Source: Pseudonocardia sp. HH130629-09 (GTDB lineage Bacteria; Actinomycetota; Actinomycetes; Mycobacteriales; Pseudonocardiaceae). From it: a stretch of DNA of 64,000 bases. This document shows positions 10,093 to 18,713 of the stretch, in pieces (within the stretch, counting starts at the first letter, position 1; every line of letters begins with the position of its first letter). The notes under the pieces are model-generated. The model was not told the DNA's origin. It searched no databases and saw only the letters and a program-made list of their open reading frames with translations. The position numbers and the translations under genes were made by a program. The DNA lies in contig NZ_CP011868.1 in assembly GCF_001294645.1 (NCBI RefSeq), positions 5,456,001 to 5,520,000 of the forward strand, given 5' to 3'.

Positions 10093-10605
10093 GTGACGAC
10101 CGTCGACCGGATCCCGGACCGGGCCCAGCCCGACCTGGACGAGATGTTCCGGAGGTACGCCGACCGGCTCTGGTCGGTGGCCCTGCGGATGCTCGGCGAC
10201 CGGGCCGAGGCCGAGGACGCGGTGCAGGAGGCGTTCCTGTCCGCGCTCCGCTCGCCCGGGTTCCGCGGTGATGCGGCGACGGGGACGTGGCTGCACCGGA
10301 TCCTCGTGAACGACTGCGTCGACCGGCTCCGCGCGGCCGGACGGCGGCGGGAGCGGCTGCGGACGCTGGAGGCCGTCGTCGCGGCCCGGGACCACGCGGG
10401 CGGGCTCGTGGTGCGGCTCGCCGTCTCCGACGCGCTGGCCCTGCTGCCGGCGGACCAGCGGGCCGCCCTGGTGCTCGTGGACGGCCTCGGCTACGGCGTC
10501 GCGGAGGCGGCGGAGATGCTGGCCGTGGCGCCCGGGACGGTGAAGAGCCGCCGGGCCCGCGCACGGGCCCGGCTGGCCCCTGTGTTGCGGGAGGACGAGG
10601 GATGA
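10093..10605 (+). CDS. sigM: ECF RNA polymerase sigma factor, SigM type
   Basis: 170 residues from GTG 10093. Region 2 is seen in LDEMFRRYADRLWSVALRML and AEDAVQEAFLSALRS, and region 4 in LLPADQRAALVLVDGLGYGV followed by AEAAEMLAVAPGTVKSRRAR. ECF sigma factors direct polymerase to stress promoters. The position between the pseudokinase and trxB, and the 4-base overlap (ATGA) with a membrane anti-sigma-like gene, match M. tuberculosis sigM (Rv3911). Recognition of its own promoter could not be established from the upstream sequence. Confidence 0.9.
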   Translation: MTTVDRIPDRAQPDLDEMFRRYADRLWSVALRMLGDRAEAEDAVQEAFLSALRSPGFRGDAATGTWLHRILVNDCVDRLRAAGRRRERLRTLEAVVAARDHAGGLVVRLAVSDALALLPADQRAALVLVDGLGYGVAEAAEMLAVAPGTVKSRRARARARLAPVLREDEG

Positions 10606-11249
10606 GTAGTTCTCACCGGTTCGACGACAATGAGAGCCGTACCGATCGTCAGAACGACGACAACCCCGCAGCAGCTGCTTCGTGTCATGTCGACGAGGAG
10701 GATTTCGCCGAGGTCGGAGCCCGGGTGGCCCGGGAGCTCGGCCCGGTGGCGATGCCGGACGACGTGGCGGCGCGGATGCGGGCGCGACTCGTCCTGGAGG
10801 TGTCGCGGGAGGCTCCCGGACCGGCCCGGGTCGAGGCGACGGCGGGCGCCCGCCGCGCCCCGTGGAGCACGCTCGTCCTCGCCGCCGCGGCACTCGTCGT
10901 CGCCGGGGTCGGGCTCGCCGCTCTCCTGCCCACCGCACCGACCGTCGTCCCGGTCGCCGGGACCGCGCCGGAGGAGCTCCGGTCCGCCGCCGCGGGCGCG
11001 GCGGCACCCGTCGGTGCGCTCGACGACCCCGCCCGGGTCCGCGCCTGCCTCACCGCTGCCGGCGCCGCCCGGCCGGACGCGCCGTTCCTGGCGGCCCGCC
11101 CGCACGCCGTGGACGGCCGTCCGGCGGTCCTGCTGGTCCTCGGCGCACCGGAACGGGGCCGCTACCGGCTCGTCGTCGTACCACCGGACTGCGGGTCGGG
11201 CTCCGCACGGGTGCTCGCCGAGACCACCACCGGGACCACCACCGGCTGA
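10602..11249 (+). CDS. Putative membrane anti-sigma factor for SigM
   Basis: 215 residues from ATG 10602, overlapping the sigM stop. The N-terminal third is acidic and cytoplasmic (SCHVDEEDFAEVGARVARE), one membrane helix lies near residues 90-108 (STLVLAAAALVVAGVGLAAL), and the rest would be extracytoplasmic. This topology and tight coupling to the sigma gene are those of anti-sigma factors; the positional counterpart is Rv3912 (RsmA) of M. tuberculosis. No canonical HXXXCXXC zinc motif is apparent, so it is not a zinc anti-sigma of the RsrA kind. Binding to SigM is inferred. Confidence 0.75.
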   Translation: MSSSHRFDDNESRTDRQNDDNPAAAASCHVDEEDFAEVGARVARELGPVAMPDDVAARMRARLVLEVSREAPGPARVEATAGARRAPWSTLVLAAAALVVAGVGLAALLPTAPTVVPVAGTAPEELRSAAAGAAAPVGALDDPARVRACLTAAGAARPDAPFLAARPHAVDGRPAVLLVLGAPERGRYRLVVVPPDCGSGSARVLAETTTGTTTG

Positions 11250-11309
11250 CCCGGCCGGGCACCGGCGACGCCCGCGTCGCCGTGGCCACGTTCGGCGGGA
11301 CCGACGGGC

Positions 11310-11337
11310 GGGAATGCCCCTGTCTAGGATCGCGTTC
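11310..11337 (+). promoter_or_regulatory. SigR/SigH-type promoter of trxB
   Basis: GGGAAT at 11310-11315, an 18-base spacer, then GTTC at 11334-11337. This matches the thiol-oxidative-stress sigma consensus GGGAAT-N18-GTT of Streptomyces SigR and mycobacterial SigH, whose regulons include the thioredoxin system. A housekeeping-like TAGGAT at 11325-11330 overlaps. The transcript would have a leader of about 100 bases. Confidence 0.7.
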
Positions 11338-11441
11338 GAGCCATACGGCAGCCACGACGCAGGAGCCGGCCAGCAGGGCCGGCACCCGCAGGCCCCGTCA
11401 TCGCGCCCGTCTCGCGGGCGTGCCAGGAGGGATCGGTACCG

Positions 11442-12455
11442 GTGACCACCGACGACACGGTGCACAACCTGATCATCATCGGGTCCGGGCCGGCCGGCTA
11501 CACCGCCGCGGTGTACGCCGCGCGGGCCCAGCTCGCCCCGCTCGTGTTCGAGGGCAGCCAGTTCGGCGGCGCCCTGATGACCACGACCGAGGTGGAGAAC
11601 TACCCGGGCTTCACCGAGGGGATCATGGGCCCCGAGCTCATGCAGCAGATGCGCGGCCAGGCGGAGCGCTTCGGTGCCGACCTGCGCCCGCAGGACGTCG
11701 ACGAGGTCCGCCTCGACGGCGACGTCAAGGAGGTGCGGGTCGGGAAGGAGACCTTCCGGCCCCGTGCGGTGATCCTCGCGATGGGTGCCGCCCTCCGCTA
11801 CCTGCACGTCCCCGGCGAGCAGGAGCTCCTCGGCCGCGGTGTCAGCTCGTGCGCCACCTGCGACGGCTTCTTCTTCCGCGACCAGAACATCGCCGTCATC
11901 GGCGGTGGCGACTCGGCGATGGAGGAGGCCACCTTCCTCACCCGCTTCGCCGAGACCGTCACGGTCATCCACCGTCGCGACGAGTTCCGTGCTTCGAAGA
12001 TCATGTACGAGCGCGCGAAGAACGACCCGAAGATGCGCTGGCGCACCAACTCCGAGGTCACCGCGGTGACCGGCGAGGGCTCGGTCAAGCAGCTGCAGCT
12101 GCGCGACACCGTGACCGGTGAGACCAGCACGCTCGACGTCACCGGCATGTTCGTCGCGATCGGCCACGACCCGCGCAGCGCGCTGGTCGCGGGCCAGGTC
12201 GACGTCGACGACGAGGGGTACGTGCAGGTGGACGGACGTACCACTTACACGAACGTCCCGGGCGTCTTCGCCTGTGGCGACCTCGTCGACCACACCTACC
12301 GCCAGGCGATCACCGCCGCCGGCTCCGGCTGCTCGGCCGCGATCGACGCCGAGCGCTGGCTGGCCGGCCACGAGGTCAGCTCCGAGCTGGTCGGTGGCAG
12401 CTACGGCTCGGAGGAGACCGCCCCGGCGGCCGCCGTCGCCGACGCCGCGCACTGA
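11442..12455 (+). CDS. trxB: Thioredoxin-disulfide reductase
   Basis: 337-residue flavoprotein that uses NADPH to reduce thioredoxin. Start is GTG 11442 with AGGAGGG upstream. FAD-binding motif [20 protein letters not shown] is at the N-terminus, the redox-active SCATCDGFF near residue 135, the NADPH-binding [12 protein letters not shown] follows, and the second FAD motif is [11 protein letters not shown] short Ala-rich tail ends the protein. It is followed 50 bp later by trxA, and lies behind a SigR/SigH-type promoter, so both are probably induced by disulfide stress. Confidence 0.97.
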   Translation: MTTDDTVHNLIIIGSGPAGYTAAVYAARAQLAPLVFEGSQFGGALMTTTEVENYPGFTEGIMGPELMQQMRGQAERFGADLRPQDVDEVRLDGDVKEVRVGKETFRPRAVILAMGAALRYLHVPGEQELLGRGVSSCATCDGFFFRDQNIAVIGGGDSAMEEATFLTRFAETVTVIHRRDEFRASKIMYERAKNDPKMRWRTNSEVTAVTGEGSVKQLQLRDTVTGETSTLDVTGMFVAIGHDPRSALVAGQVDVDDEGYVQVDGRTTYTNVPGVFACGDLVDHTYRQAITAAGSGCSAAIDAERWLAGHEVSSELVGGSYGSEETAPAAAVADAAH

Positions 12456-12505
12456 CCGCCCACCGGCACCCACCAGACCCGCATCCGCGACCGAAGGAGA
12501 ACCCC

Positions 12506-12832
12506 ATGGGCAACAACACCGTCGACGTCACCAGCAGCTCGTTCGACCAGGACGTCCTGAAGAGCGACAAGCCCGTCCTGGTCGATTTCTGGGCCACCTG
12601 GTGCGGCCCGTGCAAGATGGTCGCCCCGGTGCTGGACGAGATCGCCGGGGAGAACTCCGAGAAGCTGACCGTCGCCAAGCTCGACATCGACGCCAACCCG
12701 GAGGTCGCACGCGACTACCAGGTCATGTCGGTCCCGACGATGATCCTGTTCTCCGGCGGCAAGCCGGTGAAGCAGATCGTGGGCGCAAAGCCGAAGGCGG
12801 CGCTGCTCGCCGATCTCGCCGACCACATCTGA
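12506..12832 (+). CDS. trxA: Thioredoxin
   Basis: 108 residues with the active site FWATWCGPCKM near residue 30 and the cis-proline segment VMSVPTMILF. It receives electrons from the TrxB encoded just upstream and reduces protein disulfides in the cytoplasm. Shine-Dalgarno GGAGAA precedes the ATG. The length is that of a minimal single-domain thioredoxin. A strong hairpin follows and closes the operon. Corresponds to trxC (Rv3914) in the conserved mycobacterial order. Confidence 0.97.
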   Translation: MGNNTVDVTSSSFDQDVLKSDKPVLVDFWATWCGPCKMVAPVLDEIAGENSEKLTVAKLDIDANPEVARDYQVMSVPTMILFSGGKPVKQIVGAKPKAALLADLADHI

Positions 12833-12871
12833 TCACACTCCGTGTGCTGTATAGCGCACAGATATCACGCT

Positions 12872-12903
12872 GCGTGTCCCGGTTGATCACAACCGGGACA
12901 CGC
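12872..12903 (+). terminator. Terminator of trxB-trxA
   Basis: Perfect 14-bp inverted repeat GCGTGTCCCGGTTG / CAACCGGGACACGC around the loop ATCA, 40 bases after the trxA stop. No T run follows, which is usual in high-GC actinobacteria. Confidence 0.8.
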
Positions 12904-13034
12904 GCGTATCCGCCCCGCTGCACTCCTCCGGGGGTCGGGCAGGGCACAATGAGTCCGGCACGCGTCCGGTCACCGGGCGAAACCGACCCATCACGGGCGT
13001 CGTACGGCGCCTCACGACTGCGAGCGAGGGGTGC

Positions 13035-14195
13035 ATGCAGCTGCTCCGGCGCGGGGACTGCGGTCCGGCCGTACGCGAGATCCGGACGACGCTGGGACAG
13101 CTCGGTCTGCTCCCGGCGGTGCCGCCGGGCTCGCGCGCCCAGGACATGTTCGACGACGGCGTGGACCGCGCCGTCCGCATGTTCCAGCAGGGCCGTGGCC
13201 TGATCACCGACGGCATCGTCGGCCCGGACACCGCCCGCGCGCTGCGGGAGGCGGGATGGAGCCTGGGCGACCGGATGCTGTCGTTCACGCTCTCCACTCC
13301 CACCACCGGCGACGACGTCGCCCACCTGCAGGAACGCCTGCTCGAGCTCGGGTACAACCCGGGCCGGCCGAGCGGGCTGTTCGACCAGCAGACCGAGCAG
13401 GCCCTGATCCGCTTCCAGCGGGACTACGGCATGACCCCCGACGGTGTCTGCGGGCCGGAGACGCTGCGCGCACTGCGCCAGCTCGGCCGCAAGGTCACCG
13501 GCGGTCGTCCGCACCTGCTGCGCGAGCAGGAGCTGCTGCGCCGAGCCGGCCCGCGGATGCGTGGCAAGCGGATCGTCATCGACCCGGGCCACGGCGGACA
13601 CGACCGCGGCGTCGACGTCGGCGGGGTCACCGAGGCCGACCTGATGTGGGACCTCGCCCGCCGGGTCGTCGGCCGCATGTCGGCCACCGGGATGGAGGCC
13701 CTGCTCTCCCGCCCGGAGAACGGCAACCCGCCGGACAGCGAGCGCGCGCAGTTCACCAACGACGTCGGCGCGGACCTGGTCGTGTCGCTGCACACCGACG
13801 CGAGCTTCAGCCCGCACGCGCAGGGTCTGGCGACCTACTACTTCGGCAACGGGTCGGGCACCACGTCCAATGTCGGCGAGGCGCTCGCCGGGCTGATCCA
13901 GCGCGAGCTGCTCACCCGGACCTCGATGCTCGACTGCCGTAGCCAGACGTGCACCTGGGAGCTGGTGCGCCGGACCCGGATGCCGGCCGTCCGCGTCGAG
14001 GTCGGGTACCTGACGCATCTCGGGGACCGCCGCAAGCTGCTCGACCCCGGCTTCCGTGACGTCGTCGCCGAGGGCATCCTCGTCGCCGTCAAGCGGCTCT
14101 ACCTGCTCGGGCAGGACGACCAGCCCACCGGCACGTTCACCTTCAACGACGTGCTGGCCCGCGAGTACACCCGGGACGAGATCCGGGCCGTCTGA
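13035..14195 (+). CDS. cwlM: CwlM: peptidoglycan-binding amidase-fold protein
   Basis: 386 residues from ATG 13035. Two PG_binding_1 repeats fill residues 1-150 (each with the pattern DGIVGPDTARALR / DGVCGPETLRALR), followed by an Amidase_3 (N-acetylmuramoyl-L-alanine amidase) domain with VIDPGHGGHDRG, VSLHTDAS and VRVEVGYLTH. No signal peptide is present. In mycobacteria phosphorylated CwlM stays in the cytoplasm and activates MurA, the first enzyme of peptidoglycan synthesis, rather than cleaving wall. Here candidate zinc ligands (His in DPGHGG, a Glu in TEADLMW, His in SLHTD) and the final Glu in VEVG are visible, so loss of catalysis cannot be assumed from sequence. Confidence 0.9.
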   Translation: MQLLRRGDCGPAVREIRTTLGQLGLLPAVPPGSRAQDMFDDGVDRAVRMFQQGRGLITDGIVGPDTARALREAGWSLGDRMLSFTLSTPTTGDDVAHLQERLLELGYNPGRPSGLFDQQTEQALIRFQRDYGMTPDGVCGPETLRALRQLGRKVTGGRPHLLREQELLRRAGPRMRGKRIVIDPGHGGHDRGVDVGGVTEADLMWDLARRVVGRMSATGMEALLSRPENGNPPDSERAQFTNDVGADLVVSLHTDASFSPHAQGLATYYFGNGSGTTSNVGEALAGLIQRELLTRTSMLDCRSQTCTWELVRRTRMPAVRVEVGYLTHLGDRRKLLDPGFRDVVAEGILVAVKRLYLLGQDDQPTGTFTFNDVLAREYTRDEIRAV

Positions 14196-14216
14196 GGCCC
14201 GCCACGACCTGCAGAA

Positions 14217-14251
14217 CCCGGCTCGGCCCCGTCACTCAGGGCCGAGCCCGG
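14217..14251. terminator. Bidirectional terminator between cwlM and GNAT gene
   Basis: CCCGGCTCGGCCC / GGGCCGAGCCCGG pair in a 13-bp stem with one mismatch and a 9-base loop, placed between two convergent genes. Confidence 0.7.
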
Positions 14252-14270
14252 CAGGCCGCTCACGGCCCGC

Positions 14271-14966
14271 TCAGAGCGCCCTCAGATCGTCCCTGTGGGT
14301 GGCGTGAACGACAGTCGACCCCGCACGGGCCGGTGTCGCCGTCGGGCGCGGCGCCGCGCTCTGCATCGGGATGGTCACCGTGTTGAACAGCTGTTCGAGC
14401 GCGGCCTCGACGTCGGACTTCCACTCCAGCCCCGAGCGCAGCTCCATCCGCAGCCGCGGCCAGCGGTGGTGCGGGCGGACGGTCTTGAAACCGACCGAGC
14501 GCAGGAAGTCCGCGGGGACGACGCAGTCGGACTCGGTGCCGGGGCGGGCGTCGCCGAACGCCTCCACGGCCTTCACCCCGCGCCGGGTCAGGTCCTTCAC
14601 GACGGCCTGGGCGAGCGCCCGGCCCAGTCCCTCGCCGGAGAACTCCGGAGCCACCTGCATCGTGGTCAGCAGGACGGCGTCGGCGCTGACCGGGCCGGTC
14701 GGCATCTCGGTGGCGCGGGGGACCGACGCCGGCGGCGCGAACAGCACGTACCCCGCCGGGGCACCGCCGACGTAGACGACCCGGCCGCAGGAACCCCACT
14801 CGAGGAGTACCTCGGACAGCCAGGCCTCCTTCTCCAGGTCGGTCGTGCCGTACCCCTCGGCCTGCTCCGCCAGCTGGGGCGAGAGCTCCCAGTAGACGCA
14901 GTTCCGACACCGCTTCGGCAGATCGCCTAGGTTGTCGAGGTTGAGCGCGGCAACATGCCAGGACAC
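14271..14966 (-). CDS. GNAT-family N-acetyltransferase (Rv3916c-like)
   Basis: 231 residues from GTG 14966. The acetyl-CoA-binding motif A is seen in LLTTMQVAPEFSGEGLGRAL followed by AQAVVKDL; the N-terminus has a conserved Cys pair region CRNCVYWEL. Substrate is not known. It occupies the place of Rv3916c between cwlM and parB and converges on cwlM. The last 35 residues are Pro/Thr/Ala-rich and probably disordered. Annotated family is solid, function open. Confidence 0.82.
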   Translation of the reverse strand: MSWHVAALNLDNLGDLPKRCRNCVYWELSPQLAEQAEGYGTTDLEKEAWLSEVLLEWGSCGRVVYVGGAPAGYVLFAPPASVPRATEMPTGPVSADAVLLTTMQVAPEFSGEGLGRALAQAVVKDLTRRGVKAVEAFGDARPGTESDCVVPADFLRSVGFKTVRPHHRWPRLRMELRSGLEWKSDVEAALEQLFNTVTIPMQSAAPRPTATPARAGSTVVHATHRDDLRAL

Positions 14967-15237
14967 GGAAACCGACCTCCGGATGTCGTCGTCACGCGCT
15001 GCACGCGCTGCTGCGCGGTCCGGCCCGTCCGGGGCGTGGTCCCGACCCCGGCGCCGGAGCGGCCGTCCCCCTGGCCACCCCCCGGGTCCGGTGACCCGCG
15101 CAGCCCGAGACTAGGTGGATTTCCGCGATCCCGTCACCCCGAGAGTGCTCACCGGTACGAACGTCACGACGAAGGGCGGGCCGATCACCCGTCGCGGTTA
15201 CACTCGGCGGGTCCTTCCCTTCGCAGAGGAGCACGCG

Positions 15238-16599
15238 ATGACCCTGCCCGACCGCCCGCAGCAGCCCGACGTCCGCCGTCCCGCGGCCGCGGCAGCAGCG
15301 GCGGCAGGGGAGGGGGCCGTGGTCCCGCTCGCCCCCACCGAGCGTTTCGCGACCCGCACCGCCGGGATGACGGCGTCGGAGATCCGGGCGTTGTTCGCCG
15401 TCGCGAGCCGGCCGGAGGTCGTGTCGCTGGCCGGCGGCATGCCGAACCTGGCGGCGCTGCCCCTGCAGTCCCTCGCCCGTGAGGTGGCCGAGCTGGTCGA
15501 CGTGGACGGCATGTCCGCGCTGCAGTACGGCTCCGCCCAGGGTGTCCCGCAGCTGCGCGAGCAGATCTGCGAGGTCATGCGCGAGGAGGGCATCGAGGCC
15601 GACCCGAACGACGTCGTCGTCACCGTCGGCTCGCAGATGGCCCTCGACCTGCTGACCCGGATCTTCGTCGACCCGGGTGACGTCGTCCTGGCCGAGGGGC
15701 CGTCCTACGTCGGCGCGCTGGGCAGCTTCGCCGCCTACCAGGCGCGGGTCGTGCACGTCGCGATGGACGAGCACGGGCTGGTCCCGGAGCTGCTGCACGA
15801 GGCGCTGGAGTCCCTGACCCGGCAGGGCCTCGTCCCGAAGTTCCTCTACACGATCCCGAACTTCCACAACCCGGCCGGCGTGACGCTCGCGCACGAGCGA
15901 CGGCCGCGGATCCTGGAGCTGTGCCGCCGCTACGGCGTCATGGTCGTCGAGGACAACCCGTACGGGATGCTCGGATTCGACGGTGAGGTGCACCCGGCGC
16001 TGCGTTCCTACGACCCGGACGTGCTGTACCTGGGTTCGTTCTCGAAGACGTTCGCGTCCGGGCTGCGGGTCGGTTGGGCGCTGGTGCCGCCGCTGGTGCG
16101 GGACCGGCTGGTGCTGGCCGCGGAGTCGGCGACGCTGTGCCCGCCGTCGTTCACGCAGATGCTGGTGTCGCGCTACCTGTCGCACCACGACTGGCGCAGC
16201 CAGATCAAGACGTTCAGCGAGAACTACCGCGAGCGCCGCGACGCGATGCTGGCCGCGCTGGAGACGTACCTGCCCGAGGGCTGCACCTGGAACGTCCCCG
16301 ACGGCGGGTTCTTCGTGTGGCTGACCGTGCCGGAGGGCGTCGACACGAAGGCGATGCTGCCCCGCGCGGTGACCGCACGGGTCGCGTATGCATCCGGCAC
16401 CGGCTTCTACGCCGACGGATTCGGCAGCCGGCAGCTGCGGCTGTCGTTCTGCTTCCCGACGCCCGAGCGCATCACCGAGGGCGTGCGGCGACTGGCGGCG
16501 GTCCTGGAGGCCGAGATGGAGGTCGTGCGGACCTTCGGGACGCCGGTCCGCCCCGAGCTGAGCCGGGGCACCCAGAGCCCGTCGCCGGACACCACCTGA
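15238..16599 (+). CDS. PLP-dependent aminotransferase (fold I, 2-aminoadipate-type)
   Basis: 453 residues from ATG 15238 with AGAGGAG upstream; the frame's further 5' extension is not coding-like. Fold-type I signatures: SLAGGMPNLAALPLQSLARE, the substrate/PLP stretch YTIPNFHNPAGVTL, EDNPYGMLGF, and the PLP lysine in YLGSFSKTFASGLRVGW. Closest in pattern to the MocR-type/2-aminoadipate transaminases without an HTH domain. It may act on an amino acid in cell-wall or lysine metabolism, but substrate is not evident. A parS site follows its stop by 19 bases and precedes the ligase gene, so the two may form one transcription unit. Confidence 0.85.
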   Translation: MTLPDRPQQPDVRRPAAAAAAAAGEGAVVPLAPTERFATRTAGMTASEIRALFAVASRPEVVSLAGGMPNLAALPLQSLAREVAELVDVDGMSALQYGSAQGVPQLREQICEVMREEGIEADPNDVVVTVGSQMALDLLTRIFVDPGDVVLAEGPSYVGALGSFAAYQARVVHVAMDEHGLVPELLHEALESLTRQGLVPKFLYTIPNFHNPAGVTLAHERRPRILELCRRYGVMVVEDNPYGMLGFDGEVHPALRSYDPDVLYLGSFSKTFASGLRVGWALVPPLVRDRLVLAAESATLCPPSFTQMLVSRYLSHHDWRSQIKTFSENYRERRDAMLAALETYLPEGCTWNVPDGGFFVWLTVPEGVDTKAMLPRAVTARVAYASGTGFYADGFGSRQLRLSFCFPTPERITEGVRRLAAVLEAEMEVVRTFGTPVRPELSRGTQSPSPDTT

Positions 16600-16618
16600 C
16601 GCCGTCCCACGACGGCGA

Positions 16619-16634
16619 TGTTTCACGTGGAACG
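16619..16634. promoter_or_regulatory. parS site 1
   Basis: TGTTTCACGTGGAACG, 14 of 16 matches to the ParB-binding consensus TGTTTCACGTGAAACA. Lies between the aminotransferase and ligase genes. Confidence 0.8.
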
Positions 16635-16670
16635 CTCCGGACCGGCTCCCGGTCCGGGGCGTTCCCGTTG

Positions 16671-17639
16671 ATGGCGCAGAATGCCCGCGTGAGCGATCGA
16701 ACGGTGGCCGTGCTGGCCGGAGGCCTGTCCCACGAGCGTGAGGTGTCCCTGCGATCCGGTCGTCGACTGGCGGGCGCGCTGCGCGCGAACGGTGTCGACG
16801 TCCGCGAGTGGGACGTCGACGCGCGCCTGCTGGAGCGGTTGTCGACCGACCGGCCGGACGCGGTCTCCGTCGCACTGCACGGGGGCGAGGGGGAGAACGG
16901 CGCCGTGCAGCAGGTGCTGGAGCTGCTGGGCATCCCGTTCGTCGGGACTCCGTCCGGGGCGTGCCGGCGGGCCTGGGACAAGCCGAGCGTGAAGGCCGAG
17001 CTCGTCCGAGCGGGCCTGTCCACGCCGGACTGGGTCGCGCTGCCGCACTCGACCTTCCGCGAGCTGGGCGCCCAGGGTGTGCTCGGCGCGATCGTCGACC
17101 GGCTCAGGCTGCCGCTGGTGCTGAAGCCGGACCAGGGCGGCTCGGCGCTCGGTGTGCAGGTGGTCCGGAACGCGGCGGACCTCCCGGCCGCGATGGTCAG
17201 CTGTTTCGCCTACTCGGAGACGGTGCTCGTCGAGCAGTTCGTCGCCGGGACCGAGGTCGCGGTGTCGGTCGTCCACGACCGCGAGGAACCCCGCGCGCTG
17301 CCCCCGGTGGAGGTGGAGGTGCGGTCCGGGTTCTACGACTACACATCCCGCTACACGCCCGGTGCGGCCACGTTCCACTGCCCGGCACGGCTGCCGTCGG
17401 ACATCCTCGACACGCTGGCCGACACTGCCCTGGCCGCACATCGACTGCTGGGCATGCGCGACGTGTCGCGCACCGATGCGATCGTCGACGCCGACGGTCA
17501 CGTGTACGTCCTGGAGATGAACGTGTCGCCGGGCCTGACCGACACCTCACTGCTCCCGACCGCGGTGGCCGCGGACGGTTCCGATCTCGCGACGGTCTAC
17601 CTGGCGCTCGTCGAGCGGGCGGCGGCGCGACAGGGCTGA
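16671..17639 (+). CDS. D-Ala-D-Ala-ligase-like ATP-grasp protein
   Basis: About 322 residues from ATG 16671; GTG 16689 is an equally plausible start and neither has a strong ribosome-binding site. The N-terminus AVLAGGLSHEREVSLRSGRR, the HGGEGENG loop, the ATP-grasp segment LPLVLKPDQGGSALGVQVVR and the late VLEMNVSPGLTDTSLLP are those of D-alanine-D-alanine ligases. The middle differs enough from cell-wall Ddl that another carboxylate-amine ligation is possible. Not part of the mycobacterial oriC order. It is bracketed by parS sites (16619 and 17644/17670). Confidence 0.8.
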   Translation: MAQNARVSDRTVAVLAGGLSHEREVSLRSGRRLAGALRANGVDVREWDVDARLLERLSTDRPDAVSVALHGGEGENGAVQQVLELLGIPFVGTPSGACRRAWDKPSVKAELVRAGLSTPDWVALPHSTFRELGAQGVLGAIVDRLRLPLVLKPDQGGSALGVQVVRNAADLPAAMVSCFAYSETVLVEQFVAGTEVAVSVVHDREEPRALPPVEVEVRSGFYDYTSRYTPGAATFHCPARLPSDILDTLADTALAAHRLLGMRDVSRTDAIVDADGHVYVLEMNVSPGLTDTSLLPTAVAADGSDLATVYLALVERAAARQG

Positions 17640-17643
17640 GCGA

Positions 17644-17659
17644 TATTCCACGTGGAACC
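17644..17659. promoter_or_regulatory. parS site 2 (degenerate)
   Basis: TATTCCACGTGGAACC, 12 of 16 to consensus; the core TTCCACGTGGAA is a perfect palindrome. Five bases after the ligase stop. Confidence 0.5.
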
Positions 17660-17669
17660 ACAGTCGTGT

Positions 17670-17685
17670 GGTTTCACGTGGAACA
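17670..17685. promoter_or_regulatory. parS site 3
   Basis: GGTTTCACGTGGAACA, 14 of 16 to consensus, 26 bp from site 2 measured start to start. Confidence 0.75.
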
Positions 17686-17733
17686 TCGGCCGAGGACACC
17701 GGCGACGGGACCGTTCACCCGGAGCGGGACCGT

Positions 17734-17928
17734 ATGACGGAGGCGTCGGTCACGGTCGCATCGACGCTCGGGCTCCACCGGCCCGACGCGGACGAGCTCC
17801 GGGTCGCGCACACGGGGAACCGGGCTGCGCGGCTCACCTTCGCGCCGTACCCCGGAGGGATCGTCGTCCACTCGCCGCGGGGCTCGATCGCGGTCACCGG
17901 GGGAGACGTGGGTGGCGTCGAGCTGCCA
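17734..17928 (+). pseudogene. Possible gene start or remnant, unknown
   Basis: From ATG 17734 about 65 codons have strongly GC-rich third positions, as real genes here do (MTEASVTVASTLGLHR ... RLTFAPYPGGIVVHS ... TGGDVGGVELPG). After about 17928 this bias is lost although the frame stays open to 18435, and a different frame becomes slightly more plausible. It may be a short gene or a frameshifted remnant. No family recognised. Confidence 0.3.
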
Positions 17929-18386
17929 GGCACCACGCATCACCGTGACGGAATCGCCCAGCGGGTGCATCCGTCCCGACCACCCGGGCACGGCCGAAGC
18001 CGGTGTGCAGCAGGGGCCGTCGCATCGGTGTCGGGCGGGCATCCCCGGAGGACCGTCGAGCGATCCCGGGGAGGACGGGTCTCGGGCGACGCCGGGACGC
18101 ACGGCGCGCACCACCGAGTGCCGCTGTCCGACGCCCACCGGCAGACCGCGATCTCGCACCGCTGCTGCTCCTTCTGTGCCGGCTCGTCGAGGACCGGGGA
18201 GGACCGGTTCAGATGTGCACCACGACCGATTCCGGTCCAGCAGGACGACGACCGAGAACCGGCCTCGTGGGGCGTGGGCGCGTCCGGGCGGGCGCCGAAC
18301 TCACGCTCAGCCGACACCGCGGGGCGACGGCATGGGCGCCGCGGGCGGGCGGTTCCGCGCCGGTGGGCACCCGACCGTCGGCACGG

Positions 18387-18402
18387 TGTTCCACGTGAAA
18401 CA
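18387..18402. promoter_or_regulatory. parS site 4
   Basis: TGTTCCACGTGAAACA, 15 of 16 to consensus, inside the gene-poor segment. Confidence 0.88.
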
Positions 18403-18653
18403 CGCGCGCACGGAGCCGGGTGCCGGTCGATCTGATCTGCCTCGCTCGGGGCGCGGCTGGGCTTCTGCGGCGGTGCACCGACTCGTTCCCACCGCGCCAC
18501 CCCGTCCCGCCCCGTAGGGCAGGCTGGCCCGGCCTCGCCAGGTTCTACGTGGCCGGGTTCTGTATCGCCGGGGTTCCGCGCTGCCGGGTTCGGTGGCGCC
18601 GGGGTTCGGGCATGGCAGCGCCGCCCGCGCTGTCGCCGCGCACTGTGCCGGTA

Positions 18654-18713
18654 GGTTCGGCGCCCCGAGGTTCGGCACCCTGGGGTTCGACACCCCGGAG
18701 TTCGGCACCGCCA
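18654..18713. repeat. 15-bp tandem repeat, four copies
   Basis: GGTTCGGCGCCCCGA, GGTTCGGCACCCTGG, GGTTCGACACCCCGG and AGTTCGGCACCGCCA follow one another at an exact 15-bp period. Looser copies of CCGGGGTTC extend upstream to about 18540. Non-coding as far as can be judged. Confidence 0.8.

Noticed and set aside
17668-18435. 255-codon frame in the gene-poor segment
   Set aside because: Only the first third has gene-like codon bias; the remainder is Arg/Pro/Ser-rich and not credible.
18654-18713. CRISPR-like array
   Set aside because: Units are contiguous 15-mers without spacers and there are no cas genes in the window.
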